The position numbers and the translations under genes were made by a program. Below, piece by piece: positions 26,803 to 35,037 of a stretch of DNA of 64,000 nucleotides (position 1 is the first letter of the stretch; the number at the start of each line of letters is the position of its first letter). The notes below the pieces were generated by a model, which made no database searches, was not told the origin of the DNA, and was given only the letters and a program-made list of their open reading frames with translations. The stretch comes from Candidatus Lokiarchaeota archaeon (GTDB lineage: Archaea > Asgardarchaeota > Thorarchaeia > Thorarchaeales > Thorarchaeaceae): contig WJIL01000132.1 of NCBI GenBank assembly GCA_014730275.1, positions 58,026 through 122,025 of the forward strand. The letters run 5' to 3'.

Positions 26803-28155
26803 ATGCAGAAGGATGAGCTTTTACATCTCGCCGAAGAAACGGTAAAATTGGCTGAACGAGAGGGTGCCGACCAGGCCGAGGCATATACAGCAGCTTCTAA
26901 GTCGGTTTCCATTGAAGTAGAAAACAACTCAGTCAAAGCAGCAAGTCATGACCGTGACATGGGTTGTGGTATTCGCTCAGTGATTGGGAAGAAGGTTGGA
27001 TTTGCTTATGTGACTAATCTTGAGGTTTCTGATGTCCGGGAAATAGCAGAGGAATCCGTAGCACTTGCTCGTGCTTCCTTACCCGATTCCGATTTTGAAA
27101 CGCTCCCCTCTCCTGACAAGGACTACCCTCGTATTGATGGTACTTTCGACCCATCAATCAAGAATCTAGTGCCTGATGATGCAGCGGAATACATCCTTAG
27201 AGCCGTAGATGCTACATTAGATACAACGAAATCCACAAAGACCGCAGTTGAAGCTTCTTTTACAGCAACATCCCTATCAAGAGCAATTGTCAATTCTTGG
27301 GGGATATCCGGCTTTGAGGAATCTACTGCTGTTTTTCTATTTAGTTCTCCTACTATTAGGGCCAAAAACGACCAGAATTCTAGCTATGAGTATCACATAT
27401 CACGCTCGCTAGATGATATAGACCCTGAGTGGGTTGGTAGCTCGGCAGGCAAATTGGCATTAGATGGGTTGGGTGGAAAGACAGTCGATGAAGGACGCAT
27501 GCCCGTCATTTTCACACCGTTAGCAGTTGGACGGGTCATCGGATATGGTTTTGGCGGAGCAATAGATGCAGAGGAAGTACAAGATGGGCGTTCTTACATT
27601 AGTGATGACATTGGAAATCAAATTGCATCAAAGACGCTTTCGATAGTTGATGATGCCACAATCACGGGGGGAATAAGCAGCCGCCCCTTCGATGCTGAAG
27701 GTGTCCCCTCCCGGAAGACTGTTGTCCTTTCTGAGGGTGTATTGAAGAATTTGTTGCATAATTCATATACTGCCAATAGAGCAGGTGTAGAAAACACAGC
27801 GAATGCTTCCAGAGACTCCTACTCTGGGACACCAGCAATAGCAACGTCGAATTTCGTAATTGAGCCGGATCGATATACGCTCGATGATTTCATCTCAGAA
27901 ATGAACTCGGCAATTGTATGTAGGAATACAGCTGATCGCCCTAATATGACAACTGGAGAGCTCAGCGCGATGATTATGGAGGGTTTCTATGTAGAAGAGG
28001 GTGAAATCAAGCATCCCCTCAAGAATACCCTTATCGGAATCAATATGCGCGATTTACTCTCACAGGTGATTCGTGTTGGAAATGATGTGAGAACCACTAT
28101 GTCCGTGATATCTCCTTCAATTGTCGTAGACGATGTCCGAGTCACCTCCGGCTAG
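26803..28155 (+). CDS. tldE: TldE/PmbA subunit
   Basis: 450 residues, paralogue of TldD without the HExxxH motif, as expected for the non-catalytic TldE/PmbA partner. Markers: ADQAEAYTAASKSVSIEVENNS near the N-terminus, GFGGAIDAEEVQDGRSY, and GVPSRKTVVLSEGVLKNLLH. The ATG abuts the tldD stop. The stop is adjacent to the stop of the convergent argS. Function as half of the TldD/E protease is well supported by the pairing. Confidence 0.92.
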   Translation: MQKDELLHLAEETVKLAEREGADQAEAYTAASKSVSIEVENNSVKAASHDRDMGCGIRSVIGKKVGFAYVTNLEVSDVREIAEESVALARASLPDSDFETLPSPDKDYPRIDGTFDPSIKNLVPDDAAEYILRAVDATLDTTKSTKTAVEASFTATSLSRAIVNSWGISGFEESTAVFLFSSPTIRAKNDQNSSYEYHISRSLDDIDPEWVGSSAGKLALDGLGGKTVDEGRMPVIFTPLAVGRVIGYGFGGAIDAEEVQDGRSYISDDIGNQIASKTLSIVDDATITGGISSRPFDAEGVPSRKTVVLSEGVLKNLLHNSYTANRAGVENTANASRDSYSGTPAIATSNFVIEPDRYTLDDFISEMNSAIVCRNTADRPNMTTGELSAMIMEGFYVEEGEIKHPLKNTLIGINMRDLLSQVIRVGNDVRTTMSVISPSIVVDDVRVTSG

Positions 28156-30054
28156 TTACATTTTATCAACTACTGGAATCCCAAGTAGTCTAAGTGAATT
28201 AGCCATTGTAATCTTGAAGGCTGAAACAAGTGCAAGCCGTGCATTTCTCATCTGTTTGGGTGCTTGGAGAACTGGACATTCATCATAGAACTTACTGAAT
28301 CTATTGGCTAGTTCGAAGGCGTAGGTTGCAATCGCATTAGTCTGAAATGTGGTACCCCAGACTTCCTTTTTCATCCCTTCTACAACGTTTAGCACAACGT
28401 CTGGCAATTTTGCTATTTTCTTGATCAAGGCCAGCTCATGTGGAGATGCAAGCTTGCTGTAATCCAGTTCATCTGCGGGTCTGTGTTTTGCTTTTTCAAG
28501 AATCCTCTTGGCTCGTGCGTGTGAATATTGCAGATATGGTGCTGCATCTCCATTGAAGTCCAAAGCATCTTCATATCGGAAGGTTATTCTCCTGTCTGGT
28601 GAGGCCTTTAGCAAGAGATATCTTACAGCGCCAGTTCCCACCTGTGCAGCAGCTTTTCGCTTGAAGTCCTCAGTTTCATCAGGGTTCCGTTTCTCAACCT
28701 CTTCCAATGCAAGATTTGTTGCTTTGTCTAGGATATCGTCACAGGTGTAGCCAATCCATGTTCCCTTACGTCCCGAAAAGTCAGCACCCTCTAACCCGAC
28801 AAACTCATACGCAACGTGATGCGAGTTACTAGCTTCTCTGTCATAGCCTAGAAGGTGTAGAATTGTGTATATCAGCCGTTGAGGATGTGATTGAGCTGAA
28901 CCGATGACATTGAAAACCAAATTCACATTCCCCATGTTCTTGTCTTTTCCCTCAAAAGATGTCCTGTAGACAATTTCTCCGTTTGGTTGCTCTTCTAAGA
29001 CCACGTATTTGAATGGGTCATGTACAATACCGAATTTCCACATTTGGAATGCAACGTCAGCCCCCGTATATGTCCTTGTACCATCTGAACGGAAGAGAAC
29101 CTTGTATGGATCCTTCATCTCTTGGAACTCTTCAATGGTGTCCAGTTTAGCGACAATACAACCTGCTTTGTCTCCCTTCTCCAGCTTCATTATGCTATCG
29201 CTTTTGAGCATCATTTCCTTGGCAACATCAAGCAATCCACTGTGGGCGATGGTGCTCTCCAGAATCTTGTAATCCTTGTAAATCCCCAATCTGTATGCCG
29301 TTTCATTCTGTGCCTTAACACAGCGAAGAACCATCTCCAGGCTATCCTTAGATGCTTTGGAATCTCTATCCTCCAGCTGTTTTGAGATGGCGCGTACCTC
29401 CTTCTCTACATCTGCACGCTCTTCAAACTCCTTCTGGACTTCTACATAGAGTTTTCCAAGGAAATGGTCATATTTCTCTTCAGTCTCACTTTCTTCTATC
29501 TTCTGCAGTTTCCAAGTAAGCTGGGCGATTTGCAGTCCGAGGTCGTTAATGTAGTCAAGTTGGACAACATCATACCCTACTGCTTCTAATACCCTTCCTA
29601 GTGTATCCCCCAGAACTGCATTACGTGCGTGCCCGATATGCCAGGGTTTTGATGGATTCACCGCAGGCGACTCAATCATGGCACGCTTTCCTTCGTATTT
29701 GTCGGACATGCCATACTGATTGTCAGTAGTTCGAACCGAGTCTAGTGTCAGTCTTGCGAATTCTCCGTTATCAAGGAAGAAATTAGTATAAGGTCCAGCT
29801 GTTTCAACTCGCTGAATCATTGGATTCTTGGAAACTTCCTCTTCGAGCTTCTTACGAAGATTAGCCGCGATTTCTGCGGGGTTATTCCTCTCCTTTTTGG
29901 CAAGAGTAAAAGCAACCGTTGAAGCCAAATCCCCCATCTTCGGATTGGGAGGAACTTCTATGGATAGTCTGATTTCCTCTGCCTCCAAGTGGGTAACTTT
30001 GACGAGTATTTCGACGATTTCATCAAATGCGGATTTCCACGGGTTTACACTCAT
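28156..30054 (-). CDS. argS: Arginyl-tRNA synthetase
   Basis: Class Ia synthetase of about 632 residues (ATG at 30054; an in-frame GTG at 30063 is possible). It has an N-terminal Arg-S add-on domain (PPNPKMGDLASTVAF), the HIGH motif in PSKPWHIGHARNAVLGD, and the ArgRS-typical SGRKGTWIGYT in place of a canonical KMSKS. The C-terminal DALR anticodon-binding domain has YLQYSHARAKRILEKA, ending LLGIPVVDKM. It is convergent with tldE, the stops being adjacent. Confidence 0.95.
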   Translation of the reverse strand: MSVNPWKSAFDEIVEILVKVTHLEAEEIRLSIEVPPNPKMGDLASTVAFTLAKKERNNPAEIAANLRKKLEEEVSKNPMIQRVETAGPYTNFFLDNGEFARLTLDSVRTTDNQYGMSDKYEGKRAMIESPAVNPSKPWHIGHARNAVLGDTLGRVLEAVGYDVVQLDYINDLGLQIAQLTWKLQKIEESETEEKYDHFLGKLYVEVQKEFEERADVEKEVRAISKQLEDRDSKASKDSLEMVLRCVKAQNETAYRLGIYKDYKILESTIAHSGLLDVAKEMMLKSDSIMKLEKGDKAGCIVAKLDTIEEFQEMKDPYKVLFRSDGTRTYTGADVAFQMWKFGIVHDPFKYVVLEEQPNGEIVYRTSFEGKDKNMGNVNLVFNVIGSAQSHPQRLIYTILHLLGYDREASNSHHVAYEFVGLEGADFSGRKGTWIGYTCDDILDKATNLALEEVEKRNPDETEDFKRKAAAQVGTGAVRYLLLKASPDRRITFRYEDALDFNGDAAPYLQYSHARAKRILEKAKHRPADELDYSKLASPHELALIKKIAKLPDVVLNVVEGMKKEVWGTTFQTNAIATYAFELANRFSKFYDECPVLQAPKQMRNARLALVSAFKITMANSLRLLGIPVVDKM

Positions 30055-30204
30055 CTCGGTCACGTGCTTTTCTTTCTCTGTTTATCTGATAAATCAAGCG
30101 CTGCAAGTATTTGACTGAAAACTACCCTCTCATTTTTCTGATGGATTGATTTGCATTACGAACGATTTTAATTAGATATGTTTTAATCATTCTAGATAAT
30201 TTGT

Positions 30205-30219
30205 GGAAAGGTTTATTAT
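30205..30219 (+). promoter_or_regulatory. BRE/TATA promoter of tfb
   Basis: GGAAAGGTTTATTAT has the form of an archaeal BRE (purine-rich GAAAG) followed by a TATA box (TTTATTA). A start of transcription about 25 bases downstream (near 30240-30245) would give tfb a leader of about 135-140 bases, unusually long for archaea. The surrounding 30115-30235 stretch is AT-rich. Confidence 0.5.
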
Positions 30220-30327
30220 GAATTACAGCTGAATAGCTTGTCGTTGGTTCCGCATATTAGCTATGTATCAAGAACGCGTTTACATGATACATACGTTGAG
30301 ACATACACTTGCAACAAAACGGCATTT

Positions 30328-30364
30328 CTGGCAGTAGCCCAATATCTACATATTGGGCTGCCAG
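30328..30364 (+). promoter_or_regulatory. Strong leader hairpin next to the tfb ribosome binding site
   Basis: The 3' arm ATATTGGGCTGCCAG (30350-30364) pairs over all 15 bases with CTGGCA + GCCCAATAT (30328-30345) when GTA (30334-30336) is bulged; the loop is CTAC. The stem ends exactly where the Shine-Dalgarno-like GGGAGAGGA (30364-30372) begins, 8 bases before the GTG start at 30381. Position suggests translational control or mRNA stabilisation. As DNA it could also be a palindromic operator. Confidence 0.6.
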
Positions 30365-30380
30365 GGAGAGGATTGCACTG

Positions 30381-31334
30381 GTGACCCCTAAAACCAATGA
30401 ACTGGACCACAAAACAGATGCCATCAAGTACATTTGCCCCTCCTGTAATTCTAAGGAAGTTCATATTGACCACCAACGAGGCGAAGTGACTTGTGCGAAC
30501 TGTGGGGTGGTGCTATCCGATCATTCCATTGATACGGGACCTGAATGGCGTGCATTCAGTATGGAGGAAAGAGATGCTCGTCGTCGTGTAGGCAGCCCGA
30601 ATGACTTGACCAAGTTTGATCAGGGCCTTACTACAATGATTGGCCACAAGAATATCGATGCTTCTGGTAGGAAGCTTAGCTCTTCCCGAAGAGCACAAAT
30701 TCATCGATTGAGAAAGTGGCAGATTCGGACTAAGGTTCACTCCTCAAATAAGCGGAATCTTGCTGTTGCTATGGCAGACTTGTCAAGGATAAGTAGCCAG
30801 CTCAGTATTCCGTATTCTATACGCGAAACCTCGGCAGTCATCTACCGAAAAATCCTTCGCAAACACCTTACCCGCGGCAGGACCATTCTGGGCATGGTTG
30901 CTGCATCATTATATTTAGCCTGTCGAGTGCATAAGGTCCCACGACCACTTGAAGAGGTCTGCGATCACATTCACATAACAAGGAAAGAGTTGAGTCTTTG
31001 CGTTCGCCTTGTTCTCCAGCACCTAGACCTCAAAATCATAACCCAACCGCATGATTACGTTTCCCGGTTTGGGACCGATTTGAGGTTGCCAGGAAAAACA
31101 CAAAAGAAAGCAATCGACATTCTCAATGCGGCCAAGAAGAAGCATCTTACAGTAGGAAAAGACCCGAAAGGCATGGCGGCCGCTGCTTTATATGTGGCTG
31201 GCATTTTGACACAGAGCAGACGAACACAACTTGAAATCGCAGAAACGGCTCGGGTTACCGAAGTAACAGTCCGCAATCGCTACAAGGAAATGGTAGAAAA
31301 ACTGAAAATCTCATCTCTTGGTAATAGTAGATGA
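30381..31334 (+). CDS. tfb: Transcription initiation factor B (TFB)
   Basis: 317 residues from the GTG at 30381; GAGAGGA 8 bases upstream decides this start over the longer frame from 30309. The zinc ribbon (CPSC...CANCG) at about 20-40 is followed by the B-finger/linker (GPEWRAFSMEERDARRR). Two cyclin repeats follow (MADLSRISSQLSIP...ASLYLACRVHKVPRPLEEV and KKAIDILNAAKKKH...GMAAAALYVAGIL). TFB bridges TBP, BRE DNA and RNA polymerase. Full-length and apparently functional. Regulated possibly through the long, structured leader. Confidence 0.96.
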   Translation: MTPKTNELDHKTDAIKYICPSCNSKEVHIDHQRGEVTCANCGVVLSDHSIDTGPEWRAFSMEERDARRRVGSPNDLTKFDQGLTTMIGHKNIDASGRKLSSSRRAQIHRLRKWQIRTKVHSSNKRNLAVAMADLSRISSQLSIPYSIRETSAVIYRKILRKHLTRGRTILGMVAASLYLACRVHKVPRPLEEVCDHIHITRKELSLCVRLVLQHLDLKIITQPHDYVSRFGTDLRLPGKTQKKAIDILNAAKKKHLTVGKDPKGMAAAALYVAGILTQSRRTQLEIAETARVTEVTVRNRYKEMVEKLKISSLGNSR

Positions 31335-31409
31335 CAGTTTGAAGAGATGCAAACTGAATAATCTTAAGACTGAAAAAGATGAAGTGCTTCTTGCGGAGAT
31401 TCGCCCATA

Positions 31410-32243
31410 TTGCCTGCAAAACGAGACATACACGGCGTTTGGCTTCTTGAACGTGAAACCGGACGCTATCTAGTTGCCAGAGCATACTCCGATATTGAAA
31501 TTGACATGGATCTTATTGCTCCGTTTCTTTCAGCAACTCATACCTTCATCGATCGAGCATCTGCAGAGGAGCTGCAAACCATCGATACAGAAGGAAATCG
31601 CTATGTTTGGGTGGCGAATGATTACCTGTTGTTCGTCATGGTTGTGGCCAAATCAACTAGGATCTCTCACATGCGATTTCTTCTCAAGTATGCTTTAGAT
31701 GAGTTTCAACGCCGGATGAAAGAAGACGGAAAAGATGTTGCAACAGTATTGAAATACTGGCATGGCACTCCAAGAGATTTTGATGAATTCGGGTCTTTCA
31801 TTGACGAACTCGTAAGCCAATATGAACAAAGCGATGAGCGGCTGGTGACCGGGAAAGCAATGGACTGTCTATCTGTCTATAGTCACTTGTATCATTCGAT
31901 TCTTAAAGCTGAACAGGACAAGGAGAAGAGAAAAAATCTGCTAGAGCGCATTATTCGTGAAATCGAGCCAATGCGCGAAAGTAGTTCTGTGTTGGAAGAA
32001 ATCAAGATTGACAAGAGCGGTATTGACGTATTCTGCCTAGATGTAGACAATATTGGCTATCGTACCCTTAGAAAGGCGCTCGAAGAAGTCCTTCAAGTGG
32101 TTGCAAACACCACCAGAGAAATGGTGGGCGAGAAGCGATTCAAGCAGATGATTTTCGACCATGCGATGCCCTATGTAAAGCGAGACTTAGACCGATTGGA
32201 AACTTACGCCATTGTTGATGACGTTATCAGGCATCTTTTCTGA
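31410..32243 (+). CDS. Longin-like domain protein
   Basis: 277 residues from the TTG at 31410, with GGAG 11 bases upstream. Residues about 7-110 follow the longin/roadblock-like pattern: IHGVWLLERETGRYLVARAYSD, DLIAPFLSATHTFID, RYVWVANDYLLFVMVVA and FLLKYALDEFQRRM. Similar openings occur in clathrin-adaptor small subunits, SRX and MON1/CCZ1-type longin domains, which bind small GTPases. The C-terminal 160 residues are all-helical and unrecognised. It follows tfb by 75 bases on the same strand. The trafficking or GTPase link is inference from the fold and from the abundance of such proteins in Asgard archaea. Confidence 0.55.
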   Translation: MPAKRDIHGVWLLERETGRYLVARAYSDIEIDMDLIAPFLSATHTFIDRASAEELQTIDTEGNRYVWVANDYLLFVMVVAKSTRISHMRFLLKYALDEFQRRMKEDGKDVATVLKYWHGTPRDFDEFGSFIDELVSQYEQSDERLVTGKAMDCLSVYSHLYHSILKAEQDKEKRKNLLERIIREIEPMRESSSVLEEIKIDKSGIDVFCLDVDNIGYRTLRKALEEVLQVVANTTREMVGEKRFKQMIFDHAMPYVKRDLDRLETYAIVDDVIRHLF

Positions 32244-32247
32244 AATT

Positions 32248-33591
32248 CTAGCTCTTGCTTAGCATCAACACATCTCGCTGTACTACTTGTCCCCTCTTTC
32301 GTTCTGGCAGGGTCTCCCTGTTAGGATAGAGCTTAACACGGTCATCGATTTTTTCTTGGCTACCAAGCTGACTTCGCCTAAGCATTTTTCTGACAGTAAA
32401 TGGTGTCCCGTCTGTCATTCTGTATACATCAACATTCACTTGGTTACCTACCGCGTTGATAACCGGTAATGTCATTCCTACCCTCCCACCGGGCCTTAGT
32501 CGCGTCGCGATGGCATTGAGTGTTTGTTTGTATAGCTTGATGAGGTCATCAATAATAGATTTAGCCTTCTTTGGTTGTGGCGGATTATCGAAGACCGGCC
32601 CGAGCTCTGGTTCGAATGCGACTGCATCTACGGTTTCTTGAATCAGCTTATTGGCGTCTCTAGCGTCACCCTTGACTACCTTGTAATCTAGGTGTTCTCC
32701 CAAATCCTTGCCAAGCCACTTGAGATTCGATCGTGCTCCTTGTGCTGTATTTCCATCCAGCTCAATTCCAATCACCCGCATTCCTAACAAAGCCCCCTCC
32801 ATAAGTAAAGTGCCTGTTCCACAGAATGGATCCAGTATGGTATCACCCCTACGAGCCCCTGCCAAGTTCAACAATGTCCTGCAAATCTTAGGGCTTGTAC
32901 TGATTTCTGCTGCAACATATGGCCGCGATTCATCACGATATTTCTGAAGCATTGAGTCATAGAGCACAATTGTATTTGCGATATACATTCTGTTTGTTGT
33001 GAGAAGGATGAGTATCTCGGAGTTGGGCGGCTTGTAGAGCGTCTGTTCAGCAACCGTTTGGGGCCATAACGCCATATTTGGCATATCGGGATTATCCGGG
33101 TCTGTATCATCGTACGCATAATAGACTGCTCTTCTTGCCCCTTTCTCACTCAACGTTCTTTTGGTCCATTCATCGAGACCTAATGTGAGCTTCTTCAAAT
33201 CTATGTCACTTTCATAGTTCACTAAGGGATATGTGCTGAAGCCAAATTTGATTTTCTTCCCCTTGACATTTCCCCATATCCTGTCAACCCAAGGACATTC
33301 CCGAAGCCGACCCCTTGCATCTCTATGGATATTCCCTTCTGCTGGAAATGCTCTGACGGCGAGATCTTTGTTGAAATTGGATACTACCTTGCCAATCTTA
33401 TAGCAGCCCCCAAGGGCCTCCTGAATATCACCTAGCTCACGTGGTTCAAAATACCTGTGCAGGTCGAGAATGATTGCGGTTCGTGAGTAGTCCACGATTT
33501 CATAGTCAATCGCTCTATCTGTAAGGTACTCTAACAGCTCTGCGATTGAAAGGGTCCAATTCTTTCCGAGGACAAAAGCGTAATCGGTCAT
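32248..33591 (-). CDS. Trm11-like SAM-dependent methyltransferase without DPPY
   Basis: 447 residues. The N-terminal region looks like the Trm11/THUMP module (KNWTLSIAELLEYL, ALGGCYKIGKV). The Rossmann domain has motif I LDPFCGTGTLLMEG near 257 and motif VI-like LRPGGRVGMTLPVI. In Trm11/Trm-G10 enzymes the catalytic motif is DPPY; here the equivalent segment is DAVAFEPELGPVF. EP.LGP variants are known in Trm11-like proteins of archaea and some bacteria, and their substrate is unclear. Last gene of a minus-strand unit with an endonuclease IV homologue (6-base gap). tRNA modification is the best guess. Confidence 0.75.
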   Translation of the reverse strand: MTDYAFVLGKNWTLSIAELLEYLTDRAIDYEIVDYSRTAIILDLHRYFEPRELGDIQEALGGCYKIGKVVSNFNKDLAVRAFPAEGNIHRDARGRLRECPWVDRIWGNVKGKKIKFGFSTYPLVNYESDIDLKKLTLGLDEWTKRTLSEKGARRAVYYAYDDTDPDNPDMPNMALWPQTVAEQTLYKPPNSEILILLTTNRMYIANTIVLYDSMLQKYRDESRPYVAAEISTSPKICRTLLNLAGARRGDTILDPFCGTGTLLMEGALLGMRVIGIELDGNTAQGARSNLKWLGKDLGEHLDYKVVKGDARDANKLIQETVDAVAFEPELGPVFDNPPQPKKAKSIIDDLIKLYKQTLNAIATRLRPGGRVGMTLPVINAVGNQVNVDVYRMTDGTPFTVRKMLRRSQLGSQEKIDDRVKLYPNRETLPERKRGQVVQRDVLMLSKS

Positions 33592-33597
33592 TGTTTT

Positions 33598-34443
33598 TCA
33601 CTCACTCAACTTATCGCGAAGTATCTTTGTATACATGGCTCCCCTAAGTGGGTTTGGTGTTTCCGATATGAAAGTCGGCCTGTAACCGTTTTCCAGTACG
33701 AGCTCCATCAATGGCATTATGTCTGGCCCCCAATCGCCTCCCAGAGGCCTGTGTGCTTTTTCGCCTTTTTCATCGAAGACAATACCACTAACATGGAAAT
33801 GCATATTGTCTGTGAATGTATCTCCAAGTGCATCTTCGAATATTGCCAACACTCGCGAATAGCTGTCCTTGTCCCCAATATCTCCGCCAGTACGAGCATA
33901 GAGGTGAGCCCAATCGATACATGGTATAGTAGAATCCAATTCCTGACATAAACGGATGATTTGTCCCGGAGAACCGTACATGTTCTTCTTACCCGCTATC
34001 TCTGGTGCTAATACTGTATCCCCAGCTTCATGTCCTACTTCCTCCATTGCTTCTTTCATTCCGTCACGAATGATGGTGAATGCCTTTTCTGGAGATAATC
34101 CTCCATAGGTACCTGGGTGGAAAACTATTCTTTTCACACCCATCATAGGTGCAAATTGTAATGCTTTCACTAAACGAGCTTTCGATCGCTTGCGTGTTTC
34201 TTCTTTCTTGGATGCCAGGTTGATGTAATATGCTCCATGCATACTCATTGCTATGTCATGTTTGCTTGCCAAAGTCGCTAGCTTTAGCGCTTTCTTCTCT
34301 CCTATTCTAAGCCCGTATGTAGCTGCATATTCAAGTGCGCTCAATCCTCCATCTGTGAGGATTCGAAACACTTCATCGAGCTTTCCCTTGGCTTCAGCTG
34401 GATAGCCTGCAGGTCCGAATCGTATTCTACTCAGCGCTATCAC
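33598..34443 (-). CDS. Endonuclease IV-like AP endonuclease/TIM-barrel protein
   Basis: 281 residues from the GTG at 34443, whose GTGA overlaps the stop of the upstream gene; the frame itself runs further up. The TIM barrel has Nfo-type zinc ligands: MSMHGAYYIN, IVFHPGTYGG, LAPEIAGKK, IDWAHLYAR, MHFHVSG, AHRPLGGDWG and ISETPNP. Endonuclease IV cuts DNA at abasic sites in base-excision repair. Related sugar-phosphate isomerases share the fold, but the full ligand set favours the nuclease. Middle gene of a three-gene minus-strand unit. Confidence 0.82.
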   Translation of the reverse strand: MIALSRIRFGPAGYPAEAKGKLDEVFRILTDGGLSALEYAATYGLRIGEKKALKLATLASKHDIAMSMHGAYYINLASKKEETRKRSKARLVKALQFAPMMGVKRIVFHPGTYGGLSPEKAFTIIRDGMKEAMEEVGHEAGDTVLAPEIAGKKNMYGSPGQIIRLCQELDSTIPCIDWAHLYARTGGDIGDKDSYSRVLAIFEDALGDTFTDNMHFHVSGIVFDEKGEKAHRPLGGDWGPDIMPLMELVLENGYRPTFISETPNPLRGAMYTKILRDKLSE

Positions 34444-34949
34444 TCTTCCAGCGTAAACTCCCATGCACAATACCAATCATCGGGATGATCATCCGGTGGG
34501 CATGCAATACAACGAGTTTTGATCCGTGGATCTATAGTCTCCGCAAAATAGCTATATTCGATAATGCCTACTTGCTTGCACGGAAACTCAGGCAAATTTT
34601 TCCGTTTTCGTGCTACTTGAACTCTGCACTCATGCATTTTGAAAAGAAGTGTATTCTCATCTTTGAATTCAGAAGACTGCTTATTGAGTCGAGCATAAAC
34701 CCTGTAATCCAGGGCCTTTTTCAGCGATTCAAGTCCCCCGTTTGGCTCGACATCAAACTCTCTCATAATTCGTCTTGCTTCGATAGGGGAGAATGTTTTC
34801 CATGCTTCTTTGTCCATTTCGATTGCTGTATCCATTCCGTATTTGTCTTCCAGCGCTAGAAAATAGGCACCGTCCATTGCCTGCCAAGCCTTTGCATAAG
34901 CGTCAATGATTTTTAGAAGCTCTTTTTTTGGGAGGTCTTCAAATTCCAA
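34440..34949 (-). CDS. DUF6125/ATC-hydrolase-like small protein
   Basis: About 169 residues from a TTG at 34949, with AGGTGG 5 bases before it; a GTG at 34958 overlaps that site. The C-terminal half has conserved C..QVGIIEYSYFAETID, RCIACPPDDHPDDWYC and W.FTLEE. I recognise this as the DUF6125 type, distantly like L-2-amino-thiazoline-4-carboxylic acid hydrolases. The Cys residues CxxC...YC could form a metal or redox site. First gene of the unit with nfo and the Trm11-like gene, overlapping nfo by GTGA. Function unknown. Confidence 0.6.
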   Translation of the reverse strand: MEFEDLPKKELLKIIDAYAKAWQAMDGAYFLALEDKYGMDTAIEMDKEAWKTFSPIEARRIMREFDVEPNGGLESLKKALDYRVYARLNKQSSEFKDENTLLFKMHECRVQVARKRKNLPEFPCKQVGIIEYSYFAETIDPRIKTRCIACPPDDHPDDWYCAWEFTLEE

Positions 34950-35037
34950 GGTCGCCACCTACTTCCAAGAGACTAGCGAACCCTCATAAGAGTCATTGGG
35001 TGAGGAGAAATCACACTAGATTGCATTTACGCAGGAA

